This document shows, in pieces, positions 31,589-39,074 of a stretch of 47,246 bases of DNA. Under the pieces are notes generated by a model that was given only the letters and a program-made list of their open reading frames with translations, was not told the origin of the DNA and made no database searches. A program made the position numbers and the translations under genes. The stretch comes from an uncultured Solobacterium sp. (GTDB lineage Bacteria; Bacillota_I; Bacilli_A; Erysipelotrichales; Erysipelotrichaceae): NCBI GenBank assembly GCA_938039295.1, contig CALHUY010000014.1, positions 1-47,246 of the forward strand. Direction: 5' to 3'. Position 1 is the first letter of the stretch; every line of letters begins with the position of its first letter.

Positions 31589-34500
31589 TTAAAGCAGTTC
31601 TAATAAATCTTGTCTGGATAGTGTGGCACTAGATACACCTTCACCAGATAGAATACGATCAGCTAGATTAGATTTCTCTTTTTGAAGCTGAATGATTCGC
31701 TCTTCAATTGTATCCTTGATGATTAAACGGAAGACGTTTACTACATTCGTCTGACCAATACGATGTGCGCGATCACTAGCTTGATTCTCCACAGCAGTAT
31801 TCCACCAAGGATCATAATGGATGACAATATCCGCTGCTGTAAGATTTAAACCAGTACCACCGGCCTTTAATGAGATACAGAAGATAGGAACATCATCTGT
31901 CTGAAAGGATTCTACCATTTCAGCACGCTCTTTCTGTGGGGTGGAACCGACAAGTTTATGATAACGAATACCTTTCTTATCAAACTCTTGGGTTAGGGTA
32001 TCTAGCATAGAGGTGAATTGGGAGAAGAGTAATATCTTATGTCCTTCTTCAATTGCGTTTTCTACGATATCTAAGCAGAGTTCTTTCTTAGCAGAGTTAC
32101 CTTTGTAGTTATCGTATATTAAGTGAGGATCACAACACAACTGACGTAAGCGTGTTAACTCAGCTAAGACCGCAATCTTATTCTCCTTGAATTCTTCATC
32201 ACTTTGTTTTTGCAACATTAACTTGAGGCGTTGAACGCGAGCTTCATAGAGATTTTTCTGTTCATCTTCAAGTTGACCAAAATAGATATCTTCAATCTTG
32301 TCCGGTAAATCATGCAATACATCCTTCTTACGTCTACGTAGGATAAATGGTGTTACCATCTTTTGTAGTTCTGCTTCTAAGAGCTCATCTTGGTCACGTA
32401 CAATAGGAAGTTCATAGTTTGTACGGAACTTTTGATACGATCCAAAGAATCCCGGAAGGATGAAATCAAAGATAGACCAAAGTTCGCTTAATCTATTTTC
32501 AATAGGCGTACCTGTTAAGGCAATACGGAAGTGGCTGTTGATTGCCTTTACGGATTGTGCGGCTAGTGTAGATGCATTTTTAATATACTGCGCCTCATCA
32601 ATAACCTGACAAGAGAATTCCATCGTACGATAAACATCAATATCACGCTTAAGAGCATCATACGATGTAATTAGGATATCATTTTCCATGGAAGTACGAA
32701 TCAACTCCTTACGGATATTAGCAAACCCTGAAATCATCGTGTAATGCATATTTGGCATGAATTTATTGATTTCATTAGCCCAGTTATATACAAGAGAAGA
32801 TGGACATACAATGAGCGCACGTTTGCGGTCCTTCCAAGCCGCAAGTAATGAGATGATTTGGATAGACTTACCTAGCCCCATTTCATCTGCAAGTAATCCA
32901 CCAAGATGATTTTCTTTCAGTGCATAGAGCCAACGGAAACCTTTTTTCTGATATGGTCGTAAGATTGGTTCAATTTCCTGGGGAATAGTGTACGCAATAT
33001 CTTCGATATCTTTCATATTGCGGATGAGACGTCTAAAGTTTTCCTCTGCTTGGATATCCAAGATAGAAGTCTTTGATAATTGATCGAGGTAGGCTGCACG
33101 GTAAGCAGGAATGTCAATTGTTCCACGGGTAAACTGAGCACTACTAAGATTCATTGCGTCTTTAAAGCTTGCTAGAGCTTGAATGTTCTCGTCAATATCG
33201 ACAAACTCACCACTCTTTAGACGGTAGTATTTCTTCTTTGGGTCATATTTACTGAGGATCTCATTCAGTTGTTTCAGATTGATTTGATCACTCAATAGGT
33301 TGAGTTGTAATAAGTCATGATTAACGGATACACCAATCGAAATACGTGTTTGACTGTGAATCTTTAGTTTTTTGAGGGATTCAGAGATGAAAACATCAGC
33401 TTTCGCTTGCATTTCTAAGATACCAAATTTAATGAAGCGATATACTTTATCGTCATCATCGGCGAGTGTCATACGATGATTGGATGGGTCATAGGCACTA
33501 AACCAAGGTGAGAAGAAATGATCCATATTCTTTTCAAATGATAAGTCTCGATTACTTGCATTTTCACTCGGCATGAATACATTGTATTTACCGTGAGAAT
33601 AAATTGCGAAAAGCTCACCAGTGATTAGGTTATCTTGTGGCATATCTAGATATATCTCAAAAGTAGGGACTTCTGGAAGATATTGTGTAGGGTTGAAGCC
33701 GTCTGTTTGAACGGTTAAATTCTTTTGTAAGATTGGGAACACATTTTTTGCGAAGGTTGCGATATCATCTTCCGCAATAAAGATATTTTCTGATTTACCA
33801 TTATGAAAATAATCGATTAGCTTGCGAAAAGCTTGTGAGGCTCTTACATCGCGATAAATCATCTGCCGATTTTTATCAAAGAAATAGGTGTGTTTTTTGC
33901 CTGTGATATATGGCAATACGGTTGTATTGAACTGATATCCATCCTCAACTTTCTCGATAGAAGCATTCATAGATGGTTGACCATCAACTAGAGTATACGG
34001 TTGTAAGATACCGTAATGTTCCTTGATGTTGAATGGAAGATCCTTGATTGTGTCCCAAAAGATATCGATTGCATAGGATTTTACCGTTATTGTACGACGG
34101 GGTAAATCAGACGCATGCATCATCCGATATCCTGGCATACTTTGATAAAGAGAATAGGAAGTTTCATCATGCACATAATCGACTAAATATTGTACAAGGG
34201 GACGATATCGTGGATGAAAAGCCTGCAGTGTGTGAGTAAACTCTAAGGATTTACCATATTTTTTTGTCTTTTCACCATCCATATTCTCAACAAAATCCGA
34301 AATATTCTGAATTGAATAGAGATGCTCATTTAATAAACCAATCTTAAATCCTACTTCAAGAACATCTGAGTGAAACTTTGGGGATATTTCAGGTTCAAGA
34401 ATGATATTTAGAGGTCTTTCTATAAAGGTACTTGTGTGTGCTTGATAACTAGATAAGAATTCTTTGAATGACTTATCTGTATGTTTTTTACGTAAAGAAG

Positions 34501-34816
34501 GTTCAGGTTTCACTTCATCACGTTTTACATAGGCAATCAATACAGCTGCGATATGTTTACAAGGGGTATGGCGATAATCAAAATACTCACAGTCACAGGA
34601 CATCTTTGTAATCCATTCGTTCTGTGGACTGAGTTCAATGTTAACAACGTGAACACTATAATACTCATCACCTTGAACATTAGCTGTAATTAATTTGTAA
34701 TGTTCATCATTTTCAGTGATCTCCATGTTAAAGACATTTGCTTCGGTATACTCCTGCATACCTCTGGCATACATTTTTTCACCTATAAAGGCACGTACAA
34801 ACTCAAGTGTTAACAT
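31589..34816 (-). CDS. SWIM/SNF2-family DEAD-like helicase
   Basis: A 1075-residue Swi2/Snf2 ATPase. An N-terminal SWIM zinc finger has Cys74, Cys76, Cys86 and His88. A long middle region carries the bacterial SNF2-associated domain. The ATPase core has DEMGLGKS (644-651), DEAQ (740-743), LTGTPIENRLSELWSIFDF and the helicase C-lobe with GTGLNLTAADIVIHYDPWW and QASDRAHRIGQ. Such RapA-like proteins remodel protein-DNA complexes using ATP. I start it at the ATG at 34816 because GGAGGGG lies three bases further upstream; the ATG at 34828 would overlap that site. It diverges from the methyltransferase gene. Confidence 0.93.
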   Translation of the reverse strand: MLTLEFVRAFIGEKMYARGMQEYTEANVFNMEITENDEHYKLITANVQGDEYYSVHVVNIELSPQNEWITKMSCDCEYFDYRHTPCKHIAAVLIAYVKRDEVKPEPSLRKKHTDKSFKEFLSSYQAHTSTFIERPLNIILEPEISPKFHSDVLEVGFKIGLLNEHLYSIQNISDFVENMDGEKTKKYGKSLEFTHTLQAFHPRYRPLVQYLVDYVHDETSYSLYQSMPGYRMMHASDLPRRTITVKSYAIDIFWDTIKDLPFNIKEHYGILQPYTLVDGQPSMNASIEKVEDGYQFNTTVLPYITGKKHTYFFDKNRQMIYRDVRASQAFRKLIDYFHNGKSENIFIAEDDIATFAKNVFPILQKNLTVQTDGFNPTQYLPEVPTFEIYLDMPQDNLITGELFAIYSHGKYNVFMPSENASNRDLSFEKNMDHFFSPWFSAYDPSNHRMTLADDDDKVYRFIKFGILEMQAKADVFISESLKKLKIHSQTRISIGVSVNHDLLQLNLLSDQINLKQLNEILSKYDPKKKYYRLKSGEFVDIDENIQALASFKDAMNLSSAQFTRGTIDIPAYRAAYLDQLSKTSILDIQAEENFRRLIRNMKDIEDIAYTIPQEIEPILRPYQKKGFRWLYALKENHLGGLLADEMGLGKSIQIISLLAAWKDRKRALIVCPSSLVYNWANEINKFMPNMHYTMISGFANIRKELIRTSMENDILITSYDALKRDIDVYRTMEFSCQVIDEAQYIKNASTLAAQSVKAINSHFRIALTGTPIENRLSELWSIFDFILPGFFGSYQKFRTNYELPIVRDQDELLEAELQKMVTPFILRRRKKDVLHDLPDKIEDIYFGQLEDEQKNLYEARVQRLKLMLQKQSDEEFKENKIAVLAELTRLRQLCCDPHLIYDNYKGNSAKKELCLDIVENAIEEGHKILLFSQFTSMLDTLTQEFDKKGIRYHKLVGSTPQKERAEMVESFQTDDVPIFCISLKAGGTGLNLTAADIVIHYDPWWNTAVENQASDRAHRIGQTNVVNVFRLIIKDTIEERIIQLQKEKSNLADRILSGEGVSSATLSRQDLLELL

Positions 34817-34874
34817 AGACCCCTCCATTTCTTTATCTTTTCATTCTAACATGTACCGTATCGAAATAATATAT

Positions 34875-34880
34875 TATACT
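34875..34880 (+). promoter_or_regulatory. -10 box directly before the methyltransferase
   Basis: TATACT lies six bases before the ATG at 34887, with no Shine-Dalgarno site between. The spacing predicts a transcript starting at the ATG. It lies in a 70-base divergent intergenic region with the helicase gene. Confidence 0.45.
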
Positions 34881-34886
34881 GTCTAT

Positions 34887-35477
34887 ATGGATGAAGTTAG
34901 ATTACAGGAAATACACGATAAAGCCCGTAAGGAACATGTGCCAATCATGTTAGATGATGGTATGGAATTCTTGTTGGAATACATACGTAGCCACGAAGGG
35001 ATACGCGATATTTTGGAGATTGGAACAGCAGTTGGTTACTCCGCTATTCAGATGGCAAACTTACGTTGGGATATGACAATCGATACAGTAGAGATTAATC
35101 CTGAAATGTATCATCAAGCTGTAGATAATATCATGCATGCAGGTCTACATGATAGAGTGCATGCATACTTACAAGATGCCTATCAATTTGAAACGAAGAA
35201 GATATACGATTTAATATTTATCGATGCCGCAAAGTCACAATATCGCAAGTATATGGAACACTTCTTTAAGAATGCAAGAAAGGGTACTGTATTCTTCTTT
35301 GATAACTTGCAGTTTCATGGTATTGTGGATTGTCCAAAGTTATCACAAAATCGATCTACCGTACAAATGACACGCAAGATTTTAAAGTTCCGTGAATATC
35401 TCAAAACAGATACTCGCTTTGAGACAACATTCCATCTTGATGTAGGAGATGGTATCGCAATTGCAGTGGTAAAATAA
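34887..35477 (+). CDS. SAM-dependent O-methyltransferase (TrmR/YrrM-like)
   Basis: A 196-residue class I methyltransferase of the O-methyltransferase family 3. The SAM-binding motif I is ILEIGTAVGYSAIQMA; the acidic motif II is VEINPEMY; IYDLIFIDAAKSQY and FFFDNLQFHG are further family motifs. Relatives include B. subtilis TrmR (YrrM), which methylates 5-hydroxyuridine in tRNA, and catechol-type enzymes; a tRNA role is the better guess because YrrM-like proteins are of similar size. The first methionine fitting the family is at 34887; it lacks a ribosome binding site and follows a -10 box by six bases. The frame is open upstream into the helicase gene without a credible start. Confidence 0.85.
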   Translation: MDEVRLQEIHDKARKEHVPIMLDDGMEFLLEYIRSHEGIRDILEIGTAVGYSAIQMANLRWDMTIDTVEINPEMYHQAVDNIMHAGLHDRVHAYLQDAYQFETKKIYDLIFIDAAKSQYRKYMEHFFKNARKGTVFFFDNLQFHGIVDCPKLSQNRSTVQMTRKILKFREYLKTDTRFETTFHLDVGDGIAIAVVK

Positions 35478-35503
35478 AAGGCTTATCCAAAATTGGATAA
35501 GCC
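35471..35503 (-). terminator. Terminator of the ydjIGH-like operon
   Basis: GGCTTATCC-aatttt-GGATAAGCC, a perfect 9-bp stem. On the minus strand it is followed by TTTTATTTT. It also lies just after the converging methyltransferase gene. Confidence 0.8.
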
Positions 35504-35512
35504 ACTATTGTA

Positions 35513-36277
35513 TTAGAAGTGTCCACTTGTGTGACCAAAGCCACCACCGCTACTTGAGTGGAAACCGCCACCTCCACCGCTACTCTTAGCAGGTGGGTTA
35601 TAAGTACGTGTTTCAGAGCGATACAAGTACATATCTTGTGATCTTTGCAGTCTTAGACCACCTTGTGGTATGTATGCATATGCTTCACGTGAAATTCCTT
35701 TTGTCTTATGCTTACTTCTAAAGGCAATAATTGTAACGATAGAAATAATCAATGGAATAATTACGGTAATGCTACCCTTAATTACGTATGGTGTAAGGAT
35801 TGTACTAGAGCATTCATCTAGGAAGACTTTTGCGCCTTCCCCGTATTCGTTATATTTTAAGTGATCATATACGACGGCACTAGCAATTTTTTCTCTTGCG
35901 TTTGCATCAAAAATTTTATTTGATTTTGGACCGTGTACTGTTATATCGAATTTACGATCCTCCATTGTTAGAGTTAGCATAATGCCCTCTTTTTCATCAC
36001 CAATTCCAAGGCCTTCTGAGTTGAATATACTTTCTGAGTATTGCTCGATAGTCAACGCTCCATGAGAATTCATAATACGGATATAGAAGCCGATATTGTA
36101 TTTTTCACTATATTCTTTTGCTATATTGTTGAGTGCTTGTACTTCAGCACTTGTTAACAAACCATATTCATCCACAACATAATCATCTGCATCAGCTCTT
36201 GTTGGTAGCAAGAAACTTGGTAACATGCATAACAAGAAAGTAAATGCTGCAACGAGTGCTAGTAATTTTTTCTTCAT
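35513..36277 (-). CDS. ydjH: TPM-domain protein, YdjH-like
   Basis: A 254-residue protein with a signal peptide (1-28), a TPM domain (about 31-160; VVDEYGLLTSAEVQALNNI and the ESIFNSEGLGIGDEKEG segment), a membrane helix (about 168-187) and a Gly/Ser/His-rich tail (SSGGGGGFHSSSGGGFGHTS). This matches B. subtilis YdjH, part of the YdjGHI membrane complex that recruits PspA. TAGGAGG precedes the ATG, 12 bases after the ydjG-like gene. The gene symbol follows domain and neighbourhood similarity rather than a measured alignment. Confidence 0.82.
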   Translation of the reverse strand: MKKKLLALVAAFTFLLCMLPSFLLPTRADADDYVVDEYGLLTSAEVQALNNIAKEYSEKYNIGFYIRIMNSHGALTIEQYSESIFNSEGLGIGDEKEGIMLTLTMEDRKFDITVHGPKSNKIFDANAREKIASAVVYDHLKYNEYGEGAKVFLDECSSTILTPYVIKGSITVIIPLIISIVTIIAFRSKHKTKGISREAYAYIPQGGLRLQRSQDMYLYRSETRTYNPPAKSSGGGGGFHSSSGGGFGHTSGHF

Positions 36278-36289
36278 ACTGTCTACCTC

Positions 36290-37384
36290 CTAAAATGCTA
36301 CAAACAGTAGGATACCAATCAATATCATACTGATGAGTAGTATGCCAAAGAAGTAAAGAACAGATTTTGCACTATCAATCGGTAAGTCATCACCAATCAT
36401 CTTTCCTGTTTGACCATTCATGGCGAACATGTAAGTTTTACCTTGCCATTTTGTGGTAAGCATCCAAACAGGCAGGAATGCATAGTGAACTTTATCTTCT
36501 CGAATATAGATATTTGAGCGACGTGGGAGTAGGGTATGATATCCCCTAACTGTTTCACGAATTTTATCGGCTGCAGATGTACGCATACGTCTATTAACAC
36601 GGTCACGATCTTGTTCTGCAGTTACATCGTATCTATCTGCAAGATAGCCTGTCATATAGCCCATTTCGAATGGAATCATATCGTTATAGTTGTATGGTTC
36701 AATTGCATCCATGAATTCATCTGGCATTTTACTAGAGCCATCGGCAGGAACGCGGTTAAACTGTACGGTTCCTTGACGTAAGATAGAATAGTTTTCGGTT
36801 ACAGTTACTGTATAGTCGCCTTCACGGTGGGAATGTGAAATTGTACCACGGAAGGCCATATCTGCATCTGCTGTTCCATCATAGAGCCAGAATGGAACAT
36901 AAACACCTTTGATTTCCTCAATATGATTACGTTCCTTGAATTCATTTGGTAATAATGGCTTACCGCCATAGAAGTCGGATAACTTCTTGATTGCCTCATC
37001 CTTATTCATCTTGAACGGAATCACATAGTCTGGTTTTAGTGCGCCACTAAACTGTGCTGGAACAATCGTAGGATTGCCACAGTATGGACAACTTGTTGCG
37101 GCAGTATTCTTGTCTGTGATTAACTGTGCTCCGCAAGAAGGACAGTTGTATGCACGCAAGTTTTGTGCATCTTCTTCGCTCCATTGTAGCGTGTCTTCAG
37201 CGCTATATTCTTTTTGTCCTTCTTCAACAGAAAGAGCCACTTGTTTGTCGTAGTGTTCTTCGATTTCAGCAGGAGCAAAAGTACTTCCGCAGTTACCACA
37301 TTTTAGTTTCTGTAGCCCTGGGTCAAAGGTAAGAGGACCATTACAATTTGGACATTGGAAATTTGTTAATGCGTTATTTGCCAT
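36290..37384 (-). CDS. ydjG: Double zinc-ribbon membrane protein, YdjG-like
   Basis: A 364-residue protein with two N-terminal zinc ribbons (Cys11, Cys14, Cys29, Cys32; and Cys81, Cys84, Cys99, Cys102), a middle domain containing YVIPFKMNKDEA and GVYVPFWLYDG, and a C-terminal membrane helix (about 340-363). The same layout is found in B. subtilis YdjG, often annotated as TFIIB-type zinc-ribbon or putative phage replication protein. It lies between the SPFH and TPM genes. AAAGGGG precedes the ATG. A terminator-like hairpin lies between it and the upstream ydjI-like gene. Confidence 0.85.
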   Translation of the reverse strand: MANNALTNFQCPNCNGPLTFDPGLQKLKCGNCGSTFAPAEIEEHYDKQVALSVEEGQKEYSAEDTLQWSEEDAQNLRAYNCPSCGAQLITDKNTAATSCPYCGNPTIVPAQFSGALKPDYVIPFKMNKDEAIKKLSDFYGGKPLLPNEFKERNHIEEIKGVYVPFWLYDGTADADMAFRGTISHSHREGDYTVTVTENYSILRQGTVQFNRVPADGSSKMPDEFMDAIEPYNYNDMIPFEMGYMTGYLADRYDVTAEQDRDRVNRRMRTSAADKIRETVRGYHTLLPRRSNIYIREDKVHYAFLPVWMLTTKWQGKTYMFAMNGQTGKMIGDDLPIDSAKSVLYFFGILLISMILIGILLFVAF

Positions 37385-37404
37385 AATTTTCCCCTTTCAA
37401 TTGA

Positions 37405-37432
37405 GAAAAAGAACCCGATAGAACGGGTTCTT
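37405..37432 (-). terminator. Internal terminator between ydjI- and ydjG-like genes
   Basis: AAGAACCCG-ttctat-CGGGTTCTT, a perfect 9-bp stem, is followed on the minus strand by TTTCTC continuing the TT of the stem (TTCTTTTTCTC). It lies 14 bases after the ydjI-like stop and would lower expression of the two downstream genes relative to the first. Confidence 0.75.
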
Positions 37433-37446
37433 ATCGTTTTGCTTGT

Positions 37447-38559
37447 TTATTCAGGTTTCTTTGTTCCGCAGTTAGAGCAGAAGTTTGAGTGGTTTTCATT
37501 ACCGCAATCTGGGCAGAACCACTTGTCACCGCTGTTAGCAGCCTTTTGAGCCTGACCTGCTTGGTAAAGTGCGTTAGCATTTACACCACCAGCACTTTGT
37601 GCAGCGTTCATTCCCATGAAGCCCATCGCAGTACCATTAGCATTCTTAGCAGCATCTTGCATTGCTTGTGCTTGTGCACCAACAAGTGTAGCAGCAGCTA
37701 AGTTTGTATCTGTGTATGCAGCATTACGTTGCATTTGCTTGAGCATTTCTTCATCAGCTTCATCAGCTTTGATAGAGGATACGCCGAAGTTTACGATTTC
37801 GATACCGCGCTTTTCTCTCCACTTACTGCTTAGTTCTTCATTAAGAGCATCAGCTAATTCAGCTGTATGAGCTGGAATCTGAGAATAACGAATGCCTTGT
37901 TCGCTCAACTTACCAAATGCTGGTTGTAAAGCAGTGAGTAATTCTGTACGTAACTGATCGTTAAGGTCACTTAACTTGTAGCTATGTGATACGTTTCCAC
38001 ATACATTTGTATAGAATAATACAGGATCACATACACGCAAGCTGTATTCACCAAAGCACTTCATTGATACATCGATATCGATACCTGCACGAGCATCAAC
38101 AACTCTAAATGGAATTGGGGCAGGAGTACCATACTTCACACCAACTAATTCCTTTGTGTTTACATAGTAGATACGTTGATCTGTGGCTGGTGTTCCACCA
38201 AATGTGAAACGGCGACCGAATTCTGCAAACATTCTCTTAACACCTTCACCAAGGCTACCTGTAAATACAGATGGTTGTGTAGATGAGTCATATTTGAATT
38301 CACCAGGTTCAGCACAAATATCTACGATTTGTCCTTGTTCAACGATAATCATTGCTTGACCATCAGCAACAGCAATGATTGAACCGTCAGTAATGATGTT
38401 GTCGCTTCCGTTATTACCACTGAAGAATCCCCCAGAGTTTCTCTTAACACCTTTCACAACAAATACATCAGCTGGAATAGCATCACAATAGAAATACTCT
38501 TTCCAAGAATCGCTAAGTGTTGAACTAGCGGATAATAAAGCAGTAGAAATGAGACCCAT
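37447..38559 (-). CDS. ydjI: SPFH-domain protein with zinc ribbon, YdjI-like
   Basis: A 370-residue flotillin-like SPFH protein: FYCDAIPADVFVVKGVKR-type start of the domain, IDIDVSMKCFGEYSLRVCDP and a helical region ending near residue 300, an Ala/Gln/Gly-rich stretch (TNLAAATLVGAQAQAMQDA), and a C-terminal zinc ribbon (Cys349, Cys352, Cys361, Cys364). It matches YdjI of B. subtilis and proteins labelled virion core protein. It is the first gene of a three-gene operon with ydjG and ydjH homologues; pspA (ydjF) is missing. AAGGAGG precedes the ATG, and a TTGACT-17-TAGTAT promoter with a dyad lies upstream. Confidence 0.87.
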   Translation of the reverse strand: MGLISTALLSASSTLSDSWKEYFYCDAIPADVFVVKGVKRNSGGFFSGNNGSDNIITDGSIIAVADGQAMIIVEQGQIVDICAEPGEFKYDSSTQPSVFTGSLGEGVKRMFAEFGRRFTFGGTPATDQRIYYVNTKELVGVKYGTPAPIPFRVVDARAGIDIDVSMKCFGEYSLRVCDPVLFYTNVCGNVSHSYKLSDLNDQLRTELLTALQPAFGKLSEQGIRYSQIPAHTAELADALNEELSSKWREKRGIEIVNFGVSSIKADEADEEMLKQMQRNAAYTDTNLAAATLVGAQAQAMQDAAKNANGTAMGFMGMNAAQSAGGVNANALYQAGQAQKAANSGDKWFCPDCGNENHSNFCSNCGTKKPE

Positions 38560-38597
38560 ATAAGTTCCTCCTTATAGTCTTCTGACTGTACAATCAT

Positions 38598-38626
38598 ATA
38601 CTAACATTGGTTTGACCGTCAGTCAA
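38598..38626 (-). promoter_or_regulatory. ydjI promoter with TetR-like operator dyad
   Basis: Minus strand TTGACT, 17-bp spacer, TAGTAT. The -35 overlaps a dyad TTGACTGACGGTCAA (38612-38626) with TTGAC/GTCAA arms and partial inner symmetry, of the kind bound by TetR-family repressors. No TetR gene lies in the window. Confidence 0.65.
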
Positions 38627-38681
38627 TAAATAATTTCAAATATTTTAGAATAACTTTTCTGCAAATAATGAAAAAAAGGTG

Positions 38682-38710
38682 TTGCGATGATTATATAGAA
38701 ATGGTAATAT
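38682..38710 (+). promoter_or_regulatory. tRNA-Asn promoter
   Basis: TTGCGA, 17-bp spacer, TAATAT, ending eight bases before the mature tRNA. Confidence 0.8.
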
Positions 38711-38718
38711 AGTCACGT

Positions 38719-38794
38719 GCCTTAATAGCTCAGTCGGCAGAGCGAGCGGCTGTTAACCGCTAGGTCACAGGTTCGAGCCCTGTTTAAGGCGCCA
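38719..38794 (+). tRNA. tRNA-Asn (anticodon GTT)
   Basis: Acceptor arms GCCTTAA/TTAAGGC with discriminator G and an encoded CCA end. The anticodon stem AGCGG/CCGCT frames CTGTTAA, giving anticodon GTT. D-arm AGCTCAGTCGGCAGAGC and T-arm CAGGTTCGAGCCCTG are standard. It is a single gene with its own promoter and terminator. Confidence 0.97.
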
Positions 38795-38800
38795 TATTAA

Positions 38801-38834
38801 AAGGTATCCACATTCGTAGTGGATACCTTTTTTC
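38801..38834 (+). terminator. Terminator of tRNA-Asn
   Basis: AAGGTATCCAC-attcgta-GTGGATACCTT, an 11-bp stem, followed by TTTT. Confidence 0.92.
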
Positions 38835-38932
38835 AATCTCTAATACCAATTAGAGATTGAAAGATTTCAAAGTGAAATATGTAAGAATGAAATAGTTGTA
38901 AATTACACAATGTTGGTTATAACAAATATTTC

Positions 38933-38960
38933 TTAAGAATTATTTAAGAAACACTTAAGA
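38933..38960 (+). promoter_or_regulatory. Three TTAAG repeats at 11-bp spacing
   Basis: TTAAG occurs at 38933, 38944 and 38955, each followed by A, with exactly 11 bp from start to start, so the three copies lie on the same face of the helix. Direct repeats at this period are the hallmark of PhoB/OmpR-family response-regulator sites. They end one base before the predicted -35 of the pilin-like gene, the position of an activator site. The cognate regulator is not in the window. Confidence 0.6.
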
Positions 38961-38989
38961 TTGGAATATGTTAGTTGAGTAAATATGTA
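38961..38989 (+). promoter_or_regulatory. Predicted promoter of the pilin-like gene
   Basis: TTGGAA, 17-bp spacer, TATGTA. Both boxes are off consensus, in keeping with an activated promoter. The start would fall near 38996, inside the left arm of the leader hairpin. Confidence 0.45.
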
Positions 38990-38990
38990 G

Positions 38991-39034
38991 AATCCGATAC
39001 CTTATGGAGAGGATGCCAAAGTATCGGATTTTTT
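38991..39034 (+). terminator. Leader terminator/attenuator before the pilin-like gene
   Basis: AATCCGATAC (38991-39000) and GTATCGGATT (39021-39030) form a perfect 10-bp stem around 20 bases (containing GGAGAGGATGCC), followed by TTTT. It stands 40 bases before the ATG and well after the tRNA-Asn terminator. No riboswitch fold was recognised. With tRNA-Asn and the repeats it accounts for the 515-base gap between the ydjI-like and pilin-like genes; nothing else was seen in 38835-38930. Confidence 0.72.
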
Positions 39035-39074
39035 ATGGTGGTTAACCGAATTTGAGCAAACTGGGAGGAAGCGA

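Noticed and set aside
34716..34886. N-terminal extension of the O-methyltransferase by 57 codons
   Set aside because: The upstream stretch overlaps the start of the divergent helicase gene, is not methyltransferase-like, and homologues start near MDEVRLQEIHDK.
39004..39045. 13-codon frame (MERMPKYRIF...) inside the pilin leader hairpin
   Set aside because: No usable ribosome binding site precedes the first ATG and the frame runs through the terminator stem; probably chance.
38835..39060. Riboswitch before the pilin-like gene
   Set aside because: Only one simple hairpin with a T run is present; none of the junctions or conserved loops of known riboswitch classes was seen.
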